64,000 bases of DNA, taken from the NCBI GenBank assembly GCA_020634415.1, contig JACKBT010000006.1, positions 120,127 to 184,126 of the forward strand, read 5' to 3'. Below are positions 42,450-51,894 of the stretch, piece after piece. The notes under the pieces were generated by a model. That model made no database searches, was not told the DNA's origin, and saw nothing but the letters and a program-made list of their open reading frames with translations. The position numbers and the translations under genes are program-made. Origin of the DNA: Ardenticatenaceae bacterium (GTDB lineage Bacteria > Chloroflexota > Anaerolineae > Promineifilales > Promineifilaceae). Positions within the stretch are counted from its first letter, which is position 1, and each line of letters begins with the position of its first letter.

Positions 42450-45275
42450 CTACAAATTGCGATTTCGGTCTTGGCTAAGCCAGCGTAAGGTCAGTTCCCG
42501 CAAACGGCCGATCCGCTGCCGCACCACCATACAATCCGGCAACGCATCCAAAAAAAGCTGCCCATACCGCTTCGTCACAATCCGCTTATCCAAAATCAGC
42601 ACCACCCCTTCATCCGTCTGGCGGCGGTTCAAACGGCCGAATCCCTGCCGAAACCGCAGCACCGCCTCAGGAATCGAATATTGGAAAAACGAATTGTCAA
42701 ACGTCTCCGACCGTGCCGCAAAAATAGGGTCAGAAGGCACATCAAAGGGGAACTTGGTGAGGATAAGCCCTTGCAAAGCCTCACCCGGCACATCCACCCC
42801 CTCCCAAAACGAGCGTGTACCCAGCAGCACCGAGCGGCTGCCCGGCTGCTTAAACTGATCGAGCAACTGCTGCCGCGAGGCCCCTTGCAGTTGGGCCAGC
42901 GTGGCAATGCCCGCCCGCGCCAGCGGCCCTTCGATGGCTTTGGCTGTTTGTGAAAGCTGGCCGTAGGAGGTAAACAAGACCATCGTGCGCCCACCCAACG
43001 TCAGGGCCAGCTCCGTAATGGCCTCTTCTACGTAACGTTGGTAGCCCGGTTGGTTGGGTTCGGGGATGTCGGTTGCCAGATAGAGGAGGGTGCGGTTTTT
43101 GTAGTCGAAGGGGGAACCGACGGCCAGTTCGGTGGCCTCGTGGGCGTGCAGCCGCTGGCGGATGTACTCGAAGTTGGCTCCTTCGTTGGTGGTGACATCG
43201 GCCGTGCGCATGGTGGCACTGGTCAAAATCACCGTCTCCTTGGCCCCAAAGATGTGCTGCTCTACCAATGGCCCTACATTGAGCGGCGCGGCATGGAGGG
43301 AGATGTAGTTTTTATATACCTCGGCCCAGTAAATCATGCCCTCATGGGGTTCGGCCAGGATGCCATCCAGGTTGACGCGGATTTCTTCGAGGGAACGGCC
43401 GTTACTCGCCAACGCCAATCGCAGTTCTTCGCCATCTTCAATATCAAACGAAGCAGTAATATCGGCAATACTCTGGCTCAGCTTCTCAAACGCCTTGCTC
43501 AACGCCTTCAGATAGTTGTTCAAATTGTCCCAGCTAATGGCAACGTGATCATAATCGGGTTGGCTGCGCACGGAGGAAACCAGCCGCACTTGCTGGGCAT
43601 ATTGGCTGTGCCCGCTAATTTGGCCTTGCAAAAAGTAGTCGAGGGTGGTGAAAAATTCGTCGAGTTCCAGAACTGCCGTTGCGGCATCCCGCCGCAAGCC
43701 ATCTACATACCCATCCATCGTCTCGGCAATTTCGGCGGGCACAGCCGCCCGCACCCGGCTTTGCAAGTCGGCCACCATGCCCGCTCGCGGCTTGGTAATC
43801 TCATCAAAAATTGCCTCCAGCGACCGCTTGTCGGCGCGGAAGCTGAGGCCATCCGTCACCGCCGACTCCAAATGATGCGCCTCATCAATAATCAGATCCA
43901 CAAAGTCGGGCAAAATATGCCCATTATTAGCCACATCCGAGAGCAGCAGCGAATGATTGACAATGACCAGATGGGCCTGTTCGGCCTTCATGCGGGTGCG
44001 GTTGAGGGGGCAGTTTTCGGCCTGGCAATGATCGGTGGTGCAGACGGCGTTCTCGCCGCTCAACTTGTTCCACGCCTGCCGCTCGCCCTGTGTGCGCAGG
44101 TTTAATTCGGCCACATCGCCCGCCTCTGTGTGGGGCAGCCAGAGCAGGATGCGGGCGAAAAGCTGCATTTCGTCGTCGCTGCTCGGCCCGCTGTGGCGCA
44201 TCTGCTGGAAGAGGCGGGTGCAGATGTAGTTGCGCCGCCCTTTGCGCACGGCCGCCCGCAGGGTGAAGGGCAGCACTTTTTGCAGTTCGGGGATGTCTTT
44301 GTTGACGAGTTGATCCTGCAAGTTGATGGTGTTGGTGGAGATGACCACGCGACGGCCGTTTTGATTGGCCCAAAACGAAGCTGGCAGCAAATAGCCCACC
44401 GACTTGCCCGTGCCTGTGCCTGCTTCCACTAGCAGATGCTCCCCGGCATTAAACGCCTCCGCCACCGCCACCATCATATCCACCTGCTGTTCGCGTAGTT
44501 CAAAGCCGGCAAACACCCGGCTGAAATTGCCCGTTGGCCCCATCATTTGCACCAGGGCATGAACATCTAACATGGCTGGCTCGTCTGAGGGAACGGGAAT
44601 CTGCCCGGTGAGTTTGGGTGGATTGTAAAGGCGGGTCAGCCGCCCGCGCTGCTCTCGGCCAGAAAAGGCATCTTTGGCCTTTTGGGCCAAGACCTCTTCA
44701 AAGAAGAAGGTCTCCGGCCAGCCCAACCGTCGTCCAGCCAGAACAATTTCTTCCAATGCGCCCCAGTTCAGGGCCAGTGCGCGTTCCTGCAAAGCCAAAA
44801 ACAGTTCTACAGTCTGAATGGCATCTTCCAGAGCGCGGTGGGCTTGTCCCTGACCGGGGTCGGGTAAACCTAAGGTTTGCACCAGTGATTCCAGGTTATA
44901 ACGGCCGGCTTCGGGTACGAGAATGGAGGCCAATTTCAAGGTGTCTAGGGCGTGGTTGCCCAGCCCCAGCCCGGCCTCATGCAAAAAGCCAAGATCGAAG
45001 CCGATGTTATGCCCGACGAGGATGTTGTCGCCCAAGATGCGCCGCATCTGCACGCGCAGGGTGGTGAGGCTGGGGGCATCGGCGACCATTTTGTCGTCTA
45101 TGCCGGTTAACTCGGTGATATAGTCGGGGATTTTTTGCTGCGGATAGACGAGCGAACTGAATTCGTTCAGCACTTCATTGCCCTGGAAGGTGACGGCCGC
45201 TATCTCGATGATGGCATCTCGGTGGGCATCTAGCCCGGTGGTTTCTAGATCAATGACGACGTAAGTAGTTGACAT
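42450..45275 (-). CDS. dinG: DinG-type helicase with N-terminal DEDDh exonuclease
   Basis: The 941-residue protein starts with a DnaQ-like exonuclease (VVIDLETTGLD, GHNIGFDLGFL, HRALEDA; about residues 1-170). A superfamily-2 XPD-like helicase follows, with Walker A VEAGTGTGKS (about 285), an iron-sulfur-type Cys set (YICTRL, CTTDHCQAENC) and the DEAH box LIIDEAHHLE. The C-terminal motor contains LGTRSFWEGVDVPG and the QGFGRLNRR motif VI variant. This is the Bacillus-type DinG arrangement, which degrades or unwinds single-stranded DNA in repair. Presence of all four Cys suggests a real Fe-S cluster, unlike Bacillus DinG. ATG 45275 is chosen over a TTG six codons earlier. Confidence 0.92.
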   Translation of the reverse strand: MSTTYVVIDLETTGLDAHRDAIIEIAAVTFQGNEVLNEFSSLVYPQQKIPDYITELTGIDDKMVADAPSLTTLRVQMRRILGDNILVGHNIGFDLGFLHEAGLGLGNHALDTLKLASILVPEAGRYNLESLVQTLGLPDPGQGQAHRALEDAIQTVELFLALQERALALNWGALEEIVLAGRRLGWPETFFFEEVLAQKAKDAFSGREQRGRLTRLYNPPKLTGQIPVPSDEPAMLDVHALVQMMGPTGNFSRVFAGFELREQQVDMMVAVAEAFNAGEHLLVEAGTGTGKSVGYLLPASFWANQNGRRVVISTNTINLQDQLVNKDIPELQKVLPFTLRAAVRKGRRNYICTRLFQQMRHSGPSSDDEMQLFARILLWLPHTEAGDVAELNLRTQGERQAWNKLSGENAVCTTDHCQAENCPLNRTRMKAEQAHLVIVNHSLLLSDVANNGHILPDFVDLIIDEAHHLESAVTDGLSFRADKRSLEAIFDEITKPRAGMVADLQSRVRAAVPAEIAETMDGYVDGLRRDAATAVLELDEFFTTLDYFLQGQISGHSQYAQQVRLVSSVRSQPDYDHVAISWDNLNNYLKALSKAFEKLSQSIADITASFDIEDGEELRLALASNGRSLEEIRVNLDGILAEPHEGMIYWAEVYKNYISLHAAPLNVGPLVEQHIFGAKETVILTSATMRTADVTTNEGANFEYIRQRLHAHEATELAVGSPFDYKNRTLLYLATDIPEPNQPGYQRYVEEAITELALTLGGRTMVLFTSYGQLSQTAKAIEGPLARAGIATLAQLQGASRQQLLDQFKQPGSRSVLLGTRSFWEGVDVPGEALQGLILTKFPFDVPSDPIFAARSETFDNSFFQYSIPEAVLRFRQGFGRLNRRQTDEGVVLILDKRIVTKRYGQLFLDALPDCMVVRQRIGRLRELTLRWLSQDRNRNL

Positions 45276-45305
45276 AACTTTTTCTTGGTGCAAGTGTAAA
45301 GGGGG

Positions 45306-45314
45306 ATTATAGCA
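45306..45314 (-). promoter_or_regulatory. Extended -10 promoter of dinG
   Basis: On the minus strand TGCTATAAT forms an extended -10 element about 30 bases before the dinG start; no good -35 is visible, as is common for extended -10 promoters. Confidence 0.6.
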
Positions 45315-45435
45315 CGGATTTTCTAAGTTGAGTTTGGAAAGGGCGTTGCTTTTTTGGTGGAATTCACCTAGATTTGTATCTATGCGGACCGGGTTGGACT
45401 TTAAGGTATGAGAATTGAATAACCTACTAAGTGGG

Positions 45436-45475
45436 GATTGGAGATTGGAGTTTAGTTAAACTCCAATCTCCAATC
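45436..45475. repeat. Perfect 19-bp inverted repeat, GGAGATT type
   Basis: GATTGGAGATTGGAGTTTA (45436-45454) and its exact complement (45457-45475) flank a 2-base centre. It lies between the divergent dinG and surface-protein genes, so it cannot simply be a shared terminator. Confidence 0.9.
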
Positions 45476-45555
45476 TCTCATCATCTACTCTGGAGACTAC
45501 ACCGGATTCAGTAATAAACGGAGTTTTTCGGAGTAACATCTATGGAGGTTGAGCT

Positions 45556-47655
45556 ATGAAACGAGAAAGAGTATTGGTAATTGTGTTGATTGTAACGGCC
45601 GTTCTGACCCTCATGACGGCCTCATTGGTAACGGCGGCTGCATTGGCTGATGATGAGCCGGTGGTAGCGGGCCAGCCGCAACAAAAAGAGGCTCCGCCCA
45701 CAGAGGCTTTGAGCGGGGGGCAGTTGATTGTGATGACAAAAACGGTGGGGCTGGGGGCTGAGTGCGCCAGCACCAAAACCATTGTGGTCTCGCCCGGCAC
45801 GGCGGTGACGTACTGTTATCGGGTGGCGAATACGGGTAATGTGACGTTGACGGTGCATGATTTGACTGATAGTGAATTGGGCACGGTTTTGGCTGACTTT
45901 TCCTTTACATTGGCTCCAGGTGGCTCAGCGGCGTTGACGCAAACGGCCGTTATCAACACCTCTACCGTGAACACCGCCACCTGGACGGCCGCCAACCCCG
46001 GCCCCACCGATACCGTTGCTTACGTAGATGGGGCTACCGTCATTGCCAATTACCCCAACACCTGCCGCACCCCCAACCTGTCTATCCCCGATAACAATGT
46101 GACTGGTACGCTGACCACGATGAACCTCAACGGCCTGGGGACGCTGACCGATTTGGATGTTTATTTGGAAGTGGAACATACCTGGGTGGGTGATTTGCGC
46201 TTTACGTTGGAGCATGTGGACACGGGAACGGCCGTTGAACTTATCAATCGGCCCGGTAATCCGGCCACAACCTTTGGCTGCAGCTCGGATAACATGCGGG
46301 CGATTGTGGATGATGAAGCGGCCAGCGCTGTGGAGACAAGCTGTGGAACATCTAACCTGGCTTTAGCTGGCCGCTACGTGGGCGGTGATCCGGCGGACAA
46401 TGGCTTGCTGACCGCTTTTGATGGGGAAGACCTGGCGGGTGAATGGGAGCTGCGTGTTAGCGACAATGCGGCTGGGGATTCGGGGACGCTGCAAAGTTGG
46501 TGTCTTTTGCCCACGCTGGCGGCTCCTGATATCAGCGTTGTGCCATCCGCACTGACGGCGACACAGCCACCCAATGTACAAACGCAGCAGATGCTTTCTA
46601 TCCGCAACAGCGGCGATATGACGTTGACGTGGATGGTGCATGAATCGTATGAAGTGCCAGTGGCGCAACGGCCGATTTTGTCCCTCTTGCCGCCGCTGAC
46701 GGGCGAAGCGGGGACATTCCACAAAGCCGCTGCCGCTGCTGATGAGGTCTGGGCGGCCAGCGAGAGCCGTCTGCCGCAGCCGGTGTATTTTGGCCCAGTA
46801 GCTGCACCGCCTACGCAGGTTTTGTATGACAATGGCCCGCTGGTGACGATGCCGGGGGCGGGGGCTGGCGGAGCAGATGCCAGTGTGGTGCAAAATTCGC
46901 TGGGGCTTTCTTCTTTTGGGTATGCGCATCAGATACAGGGGGGGAACACGGTGGCTGATGATTTTACGGTGACGGATGCCAATGGCTGGTATGTGGCGGG
47001 GGTTGAATTCTTTGCTTATCAGACGGGTTCGACGCTTTCTTCGACGATGACGGCCGTTAATTACCGCATTTGGGATGGCCCGCCCGATGATCCGGGCAGC
47101 AGCATCCTCATCAACCCTGGCATGGACAATTCTTTGGTAGACACGGCCTGGTCAGGCATTTACCGGGTGGATGAGTCAATCATCACAGCCACCACGCGCC
47201 CCGTGATGCAAAACACAGCCAGCGGCGGCTTTGTCTTGCCGCCGGGAACCTATTGGCTGGAATGGCAGAGCGATGGTTCACAAAGCCTGTCTGGCCCCTG
47301 GGTGCCGCTGGTGACAATCAGCGGGGTGGTGACGACGGGGAATGCGCTGCAATACTTTAACGATACCTGGGTGCCTGTGACCAGCGGCGGGCATCCGCAG
47401 GGGCTGCCTTTTGTGCTTTCGGGTTATCCACTGGCGGATATTCCCTGGGCGACGGTTGATCCGGTAAGCGGCACATTGCCGTCTGGTGTAACCGAGGTGA
47501 TGGTGACGTTTGATTCAACGGGGCTGATGCCTGGTGTTTATACGGGTACGCTGCTGGTAGCTGGCAATGACCCTGATGAGCCTGTGGTTTCTGTGCCGCT
47601 GACGCTGACGGTGGAGCTGCATCAGCTTTATTTGCCGTTTGTGACGAAGCCGTAG
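45556..47655 (+). CDS. Secreted protein with P/Homo-B-like domain and C-terminal YLPFV tail
   Basis: The 699-residue protein has a signal peptide (to about residue 32, ending ALADD). A DUF11-like domain follows (about 58-150, GTAVTYCYRVANTGNVTLTV), then a proprotein-convertase P-type domain (about 165-325, IPDNNVTGTLTTMNLNGLG ... GEWELRVSDNAAGDSGTLQSW). A galactose-binding-like or choice-of-anchor region comes next, ending in Ig-like strands (GTLLVAGNDPDEPVVSVPLT). The end is HQLYLPFVTKP. P domains usually accompany subtilisin-type proteases, but no protease domain is present. GGAGG (45544-45548) precedes the ATG. The likely location is the cell surface. Confidence 0.85.
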   Translation: MKRERVLVIVLIVTAVLTLMTASLVTAAALADDEPVVAGQPQQKEAPPTEALSGGQLIVMTKTVGLGAECASTKTIVVSPGTAVTYCYRVANTGNVTLTVHDLTDSELGTVLADFSFTLAPGGSAALTQTAVINTSTVNTATWTAANPGPTDTVAYVDGATVIANYPNTCRTPNLSIPDNNVTGTLTTMNLNGLGTLTDLDVYLEVEHTWVGDLRFTLEHVDTGTAVELINRPGNPATTFGCSSDNMRAIVDDEAASAVETSCGTSNLALAGRYVGGDPADNGLLTAFDGEDLAGEWELRVSDNAAGDSGTLQSWCLLPTLAAPDISVVPSALTATQPPNVQTQQMLSIRNSGDMTLTWMVHESYEVPVAQRPILSLLPPLTGEAGTFHKAAAAADEVWAASESRLPQPVYFGPVAAPPTQVLYDNGPLVTMPGAGAGGADASVVQNSLGLSSFGYAHQIQGGNTVADDFTVTDANGWYVAGVEFFAYQTGSTLSSTMTAVNYRIWDGPPDDPGSSILINPGMDNSLVDTAWSGIYRVDESIITATTRPVMQNTASGGFVLPPGTYWLEWQSDGSQSLSGPWVPLVTISGVVTTGNALQYFNDTWVPVTSGGHPQGLPFVLSGYPLADIPWATVDPVSGTLPSGVTEVMVTFDSTGLMPGVYTGTLLVAGNDPDEPVVSVPLTLTVELHQLYLPFVTKP

Positions 47656-47669
47656 CTTGCGGATAATTA

Positions 47670-47722
47670 GGTGGCAGGTGGCAAGGGGCAGGTAAGTTCA
47701 TTCTGCTACTTGCCACTTGCTA
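47670..47722. repeat. Intergenic inverted repeat, GGTGGCA type
   Basis: Tandem GGTGGCAGGTGGCAAG words on the left face CTACTTGCCACTTGCTAC on the right. It lies right after the surface-protein gene and before 96-bp element copy B. It is related to 4634-4675. Confidence 0.7.
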
Positions 47723-47738
47723 CAAATTTTGAATTATC

Positions 47739-47834
47739 GTAATTATTCAGTCCCTCGAGTGAAAAATCCTCCCGGAGGCTTCTTGTGCGGAGGCTCTCTG
47801 GGGGGAAAACCTCCGGGAGGGTGAACAGTTACAA
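47739..47834 (-). repeat. 96-bp palindromic element, copy B (inverted)
   Basis: This is the reverse complement of copy A at 39055-39150, of identical length with eight substitutions, all outside the CCTCCCGGAGG arms. It lies downstream of another YLPxV-tailed surface-protein gene and 11 bases before the amidohydrolase ATG. Confidence 0.9.
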
Positions 47835-47845
47835 ATTATCTACTT

Positions 47846-49450
47846 ATGATGAAAACGGCCGATCTCATTATTACCAACGCTCAAGTCTACACTGTGGATG
47901 AGGCCAACCCCTGGGCAGAGGCGGTGGCGGTGCGGGCAGGGCGTATTGTGTTTGTGGGCAGTGCTGCCGAGGCGGTGGCGTGGCAAGGGGCTGACACGCG
48001 GGTGATTGATGGGCAGGGCGGTTCGCTGCTGCCGGGGTTTATTGATAGTCATTTGCATCTGTTGTCGGGGTCGTTGGGGTTGGCGGATATTCAGTTGGCG
48101 GGGGTGGGGACGTTGGCGGCGTTGGCTGAGGCGGTGCGGGTTTATGGGGCGGCGAATCCGCAGATGGCGTGGTTGCAGGGGTCAGGGCTGCGTTATGGGG
48201 TGTTGCCGGATGATGGGGCGCGGCTGGTTTTGGATGGGATGGAGGGGGAACGGCCGTTGGTTTTAACGGCGTATGATGGGCATACGGCTTGGCTGAATAC
48301 GGTTGCGTTGGAGCGGGCGGGGATGTTGCAGGGCGTGGCTGACCCGACGGTGGGGGTGTTGATGGGGGCGGATGGGTTGGCGACGGGGGAGTTGCGTGAG
48401 GCGGAGGCGGGAGTGTTGCTGGAGGCTGCTATGCCGAAGCCGGATGATTATGATAAGCGGGCTGCTTTGCGGCAGGGGCTGGCCTATCTGGCATCTTTGG
48501 GGGTGACGAGTGTGCATAATATGGATGGGGATGCGGCGCAGGCGGGGTTGTATGCGGCGCTGGAGGATGCGGGGGAGTTGACGCTGCGGGTGTATGTGCC
48601 GTACAGCATTCGGCCGGAAACGCCGTTGGCGGCGTTGGCGACGGAGGCGGTGGCGCTGCGGGAGCAGTTTAACAGTGAGATGGTGCGGGGTGGCTGTGTG
48701 AAGTTTTTTATGGATGGGGTGTTGGAGAGTTATACGGCCGTTATGCTGCAAGGTTATCCTGATCAGCCAGATAATTTTGGTGAGCCGATTTACCCGACGG
48801 AGCATTTTGCGGCGATGGTGGCGGAGGCGGACCGGCTGGGTTTGCAGATTTTTACTCATGCTTGTGGTGATGGGGCGGTGCGGCGGGTGCTGGATGGTTA
48901 TGAGTGGGCGCAGGGGGTAAACGGCCGTCGTCGTGACCGCCGCCATCGTGTGGAGCATATTGAGCTGATTGATATGGCCGATTTGCCCCGTTTTGCCGAG
49001 TTGGGGGTGATTGCTTCGGTGCAGCCTTTGCACGCGCCGAATGTGGGGGATGAGGATGTGTGGCGGGAGCGTGTGACGGAGGCGGATTGGGATCGTAGTT
49101 TTGCCTGGCGCACGCTGCGCGAGGCGGGGGCGATCATGGCTTTTGGCAGCGATTGGTCGGTGGCTTCGCCAGACCCTATGGCTGGGATTCATGCGGCGCT
49201 GACGCGGCAGCCTTGGGGTGAGGGGTATGTGGCGCAGGCGCAAACGCTGGCGGAGACGATTGCCAGCTATACGCGGGACGGGGCGTATGCGGAGTTTCAG
49301 GAGGAGGTGAAGGGGCAGATTAGGGTGGGTATGTATGCGGATTTGGTGCTGTTAACGGCCGATATTTTTGTGACTGATCCGGAGGAAATGCTGGGGGTGC
49401 GGGTGGCGGTGACGGTGTGCAATGGCCGAGTGGTTTATGAGAGAAGGTGA
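47846..49450 (+). CDS. YtcJ/AepA-type amidohydrolase
   Basis: The 534-residue enzyme matches the amidohydrolase-3 group: an N-terminal beta-sandwich (LIITNAQVYTVDEANPWAEA), the metal site PGFIDSHLHL, the later HACGDGAVR and HRVEHIEL histidines, and FGSDWSVASPDPM with the catalytic Asp. A C-terminal G(M)YADLVLL strand closes the sandwich. These are zinc-dependent hydrolases, often acting on N-formyl or amide substrates; the specific substrate is unknown. There are two possible starts (47846 and 47849). The gene is followed by a TTTACGT-type terminator-like hairpin. Confidence 0.9.
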   Translation: MMKTADLIITNAQVYTVDEANPWAEAVAVRAGRIVFVGSAAEAVAWQGADTRVIDGQGGSLLPGFIDSHLHLLSGSLGLADIQLAGVGTLAALAEAVRVYGAANPQMAWLQGSGLRYGVLPDDGARLVLDGMEGERPLVLTAYDGHTAWLNTVALERAGMLQGVADPTVGVLMGADGLATGELREAEAGVLLEAAMPKPDDYDKRAALRQGLAYLASLGVTSVHNMDGDAAQAGLYAALEDAGELTLRVYVPYSIRPETPLAALATEAVALREQFNSEMVRGGCVKFFMDGVLESYTAVMLQGYPDQPDNFGEPIYPTEHFAAMVAEADRLGLQIFTHACGDGAVRRVLDGYEWAQGVNGRRRDRRHRVEHIELIDMADLPRFAELGVIASVQPLHAPNVGDEDVWRERVTEADWDRSFAWRTLREAGAIMAFGSDWSVASPDPMAGIHAALTRQPWGEGYVAQAQTLAETIASYTRDGAYAEFQEEVKGQIRVGMYADLVLLTADIFVTDPEEMLGVRVAVTVCNGRVVYERR

Positions 49451-49500
49451 AAAACGTAAAACGTAAAATGGCTTGTTTACGTTTTGCGTTTTTCGTTTTA
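49451..49500 (+). terminator. TTTACGT-type hairpin, probable terminator
   Basis: AAAACGTAAAACGTAAA (49451-49467) pairs with TTTACGTTTTGCGTTTT (49476-49492) with one wobble, followed by more T bases. It begins directly after the amidohydrolase stop. Confidence 0.65.
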
Positions 49501-49549
49501 GACCCTTTTCGGTTAAAATGACGCGATTTTTTATGAGAAAAGGCTGTTT

Positions 49550-50788
49550 ATGACGGAAGAACCAGTCATTCGTTTTGAGAATGTAAGCAAGCGGTTTGAG
49601 TTTAAGGGTCAGAAACCTCAGACGATTTTAGAGACAATTACGGGGATATTTTCTCGCACACCGAAGCCGAAGGTTGATCGGGACTTATGGGCTTTGCAGG
49701 ATGTGAGTTTTGATGTGATGCCTGGGGAGTGTGTGGGGCTGATTGGGCGTAATGGTAGTGGCAAGAGTACGGCGCTGAAGTTGGTGGCGCGTATTTTGCG
49801 GCCAGCGGCGGGTGCGGTGATGGTGCGGGGGCGGGTGAGTGCGCTGCTGGAGTTGGGGGCTGGTTTTCATAATGATTTGACGGGGCGGGAGAATATTTTT
49901 TTGAATGCGTCGGTGTTGGGGCTGACGGAGGCGGAGATTGCGCAGCGGTTTGATGAGATTGTGGCGTTTTCGGAGCTGGCTGAGTTTATTGATATGCCGG
50001 TGAAGCATTATTCGTCGGGGATGTATATGCGGTTGGGGTTTAGTGTGGCGATTCATGTGTCGCCGGATATTTTGATTGTGGATGAGGTGTTGGCGGTGGG
50101 GGATCAGGCGTTTCAGGGGAAGTGTATTGATCGTATTTATGAGATGAAGCGGCAGGGGACGACGATTTTGATTGTGAGCCATAATTTGGAGACGATGCGG
50201 AAGTTGTGTACGCATTTGGTGTGGTTGGAGAACGGCCGTATCCGTATGGCGGGGATGGCGGATGAGGTGGCGGAGGCTTACAATGAGGCGATGATGCGGC
50301 AGGGGGATCGGCAGTTTGTGATTCAGAATGGTTCGGCGGCGCGGCGGGGCAGCCGGGAGGTGGAGATTACGGCGGTGCGTTTGTTGGATGGGGCGGGTGT
50401 GGAGCAGGAGGTGTTTGAGACGGGACGGCCGTTGACGGTTGAGATGGCTTATGTGGCGCATAAGGCTGTGCCGAACCCGGAGTTTGGTCTGGCGATTTAT
50501 CGGCAGGATGGGACGCATGTGAATGGGCCGAATACGCGGGTGGCGGGGCTGCAAATGGGGATGGTGGAGGGTAAGGGGGTGGTGCGTTATGAGATTGAGT
50601 GTTTGCCGCTGCTGCCGGCGCGATATTTGCTGACGACGGCCGTTCATGACAGCCGTACTTCTTGGACGTATGATTATCATCAGCAGGCTTATTCGTTTCG
50701 GGTGACGCGGGCGAGTGAGGGTGAGGTGCAGGGGTTGATTGAGATGCCAGCCAGTTGGCACTGGCAGTCGGTGGTGGAGAATGAATAG
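49550..50788 (+). CDS. Wzt/TagH-like polysaccharide-export ABC ATPase
   Basis: The 412-residue protein has an ATPase domain with Walker A GRNGSGKST, the 'LLELGAGFHNDLTGRENIF' region characteristic of O-antigen/teichoic-acid exporters, signature YSSGMYMRL and Walker B ILIVDEVLAVGD. A C-terminal beta domain of about 150 residues (after about 255, VEITAVRLLDGAGVEQEVFE) resembles Wzt carbohydrate-binding domains that select the glycan to export. The membrane partner (Wzm-like) is not next to it, which is unusual. The three downstream genes encode secreted carbohydrate-active or propeller proteins, supporting a surface-glycan role. Confidence 0.88.
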   Translation: MTEEPVIRFENVSKRFEFKGQKPQTILETITGIFSRTPKPKVDRDLWALQDVSFDVMPGECVGLIGRNGSGKSTALKLVARILRPAAGAVMVRGRVSALLELGAGFHNDLTGRENIFLNASVLGLTEAEIAQRFDEIVAFSELAEFIDMPVKHYSSGMYMRLGFSVAIHVSPDILIVDEVLAVGDQAFQGKCIDRIYEMKRQGTTILIVSHNLETMRKLCTHLVWLENGRIRMAGMADEVAEAYNEAMMRQGDRQFVIQNGSAARRGSREVEITAVRLLDGAGVEQEVFETGRPLTVEMAYVAHKAVPNPEFGLAIYRQDGTHVNGPNTRVAGLQMGMVEGKGVVRYEIECLPLLPARYLLTTAVHDSRTSWTYDYHQQAYSFRVTRASEGEVQGLIEMPASWHWQSVVENE

Positions 50789-50813
50789 CAGGGATGCGGT
50801 TAGGGGTGCTAAT

Positions 50814-51884
50814 ATGTTTAGACAAGGGAAAGTGGTTGTATTGGTGGTTGTGCTGGGGGTGTTGGTGGTGGTAACGGCCGTTTGGGGCTTGGAGCAGAGT
50901 GCGGGGGCCGAGGATGGGTTTATTGTCGAATTTCCGGTTCCACAAGCTGCCAGCCAGCCGCAAAATTTGGTAATTGAGACGGCAGGGCCGCCCAGCCGCA
51001 TCTGGTTTACGATGGCTGAGAGTGATGCGATTGGTCGTTTGGTGGTAACGTCTACGGTGGATTTTGCCTTTACGACGTATTCCTTGACGGCTGGTAGTGA
51101 GCCTTTTGACATTGCTTATGATGGCAGTCTGGTGTGGTTTACGGAGCCAGGTGGCAATCGGATTGGGCAGTTGGACCCGGTGACGGGGATGATTACGGAA
51201 ACAGCCGTGCCGGACAATTACAGCCCTCTTTATCTGGATGTAGACGGCAATGGCAATGTGTGGTTTACAGAACTGCTGGCTAACCAGATTGTGCGTTACC
51301 AGCCGGATTTGGATAGTTTTACGAGCTTTGTTTATAACTTTGCGGCTGGCGAGCCGACGCGGATTGAGGTGCTGAATCCCAATAGTGTGTGGATAACAGC
51401 TCCTGGTGTGAATCGGGTAGCGGAGTTGGTTGTGGCCAATGGTTCTTTTGTGAATATTCCTGTTAGTGATATTGGTATTCCGGCGTTTCCGCCGGATGGT
51501 TTGGCGCTGGATAGTGCGGGGCCATGGGTGACGGCGCCGACGATGATGCGAATCGGCCGTTATGCGGAAGGCACCGTCTCGTTTTGGCGTTGGTATGTGC
51601 TGCCTATGGCTGCTAATTCTTTGGCGTATACGGGGTCTAGCAGCCAACGCCAGTTGTGGTTTACCAGTCAACAAGCCGGGCAAGTGGGCCGGCTTGTTTT
51701 AGATTCTTTTGGGAATTTAGTGTCGTTTGGCATGTATGCTTTGCCTACTGCCAATAGTCAGCCTACAGATATTGCTGTGGCGGCTGATGGGGTGGCCTGG
51801 GTTGTGGAAAGTGACGGTAATAAAATTGCTGCCTGGTATCCACCTTATTTTTATCAAACGCTGCTGCCGTTTGTGAGTAAATGA
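50814..51884 (+). CDS. Secreted Vgb-like beta-propeller protein
   Basis: The 356-residue protein has a signal peptide (FRQGKVVVLVVVLGVLVVVTAV). Repeats of the streptogramin-lyase (Vgb) propeller type follow: SRIWFTMAESDAIGRLV, LVWFTEPGGNRIGQLDP, GNVWFTELLANQIVRYQP and QLWFTSQQAGQVGRLV. It ends in YQTLLPFVSK. The lyase residues cannot be assigned, so a binding role is as likely as an enzymatic one. I prefer ATG 50814 with AGGGG upstream; an in-frame ATG at 50781 overlaps the previous gene by eight bases. It is part of the 49550-54812 gene run. Confidence 0.8.
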   Translation: MFRQGKVVVLVVVLGVLVVVTAVWGLEQSAGAEDGFIVEFPVPQAASQPQNLVIETAGPPSRIWFTMAESDAIGRLVVTSTVDFAFTTYSLTAGSEPFDIAYDGSLVWFTEPGGNRIGQLDPVTGMITETAVPDNYSPLYLDVDGNGNVWFTELLANQIVRYQPDLDSFTSFVYNFAAGEPTRIEVLNPNSVWITAPGVNRVAELVVANGSFVNIPVSDIGIPAFPPDGLALDSAGPWVTAPTMMRIGRYAEGTVSFWRWYVLPMAANSLAYTGSSSQRQLWFTSQQAGQVGRLVLDSFGNLVSFGMYALPTANSQPTDIAVAADGVAWVVESDGNKIAAWYPPYFYQTLLPFVSK

Positions 51885-51894
51885 TGGGTTTGTT

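Noticed and set aside
49685..51112. 475-codon minus-strand frame opposite the Wzt-like gene
   Set aside because: His/Arg/Pro/Leu-rich antisense shadow created by G-rich third positions of the real ABC gene.
50367..51683. 438-codon minus-strand frame across two secreted or ABC genes
   Set aside because: Spans the end of one clear gene and most of another; no recognisable domain, antisense shadow.
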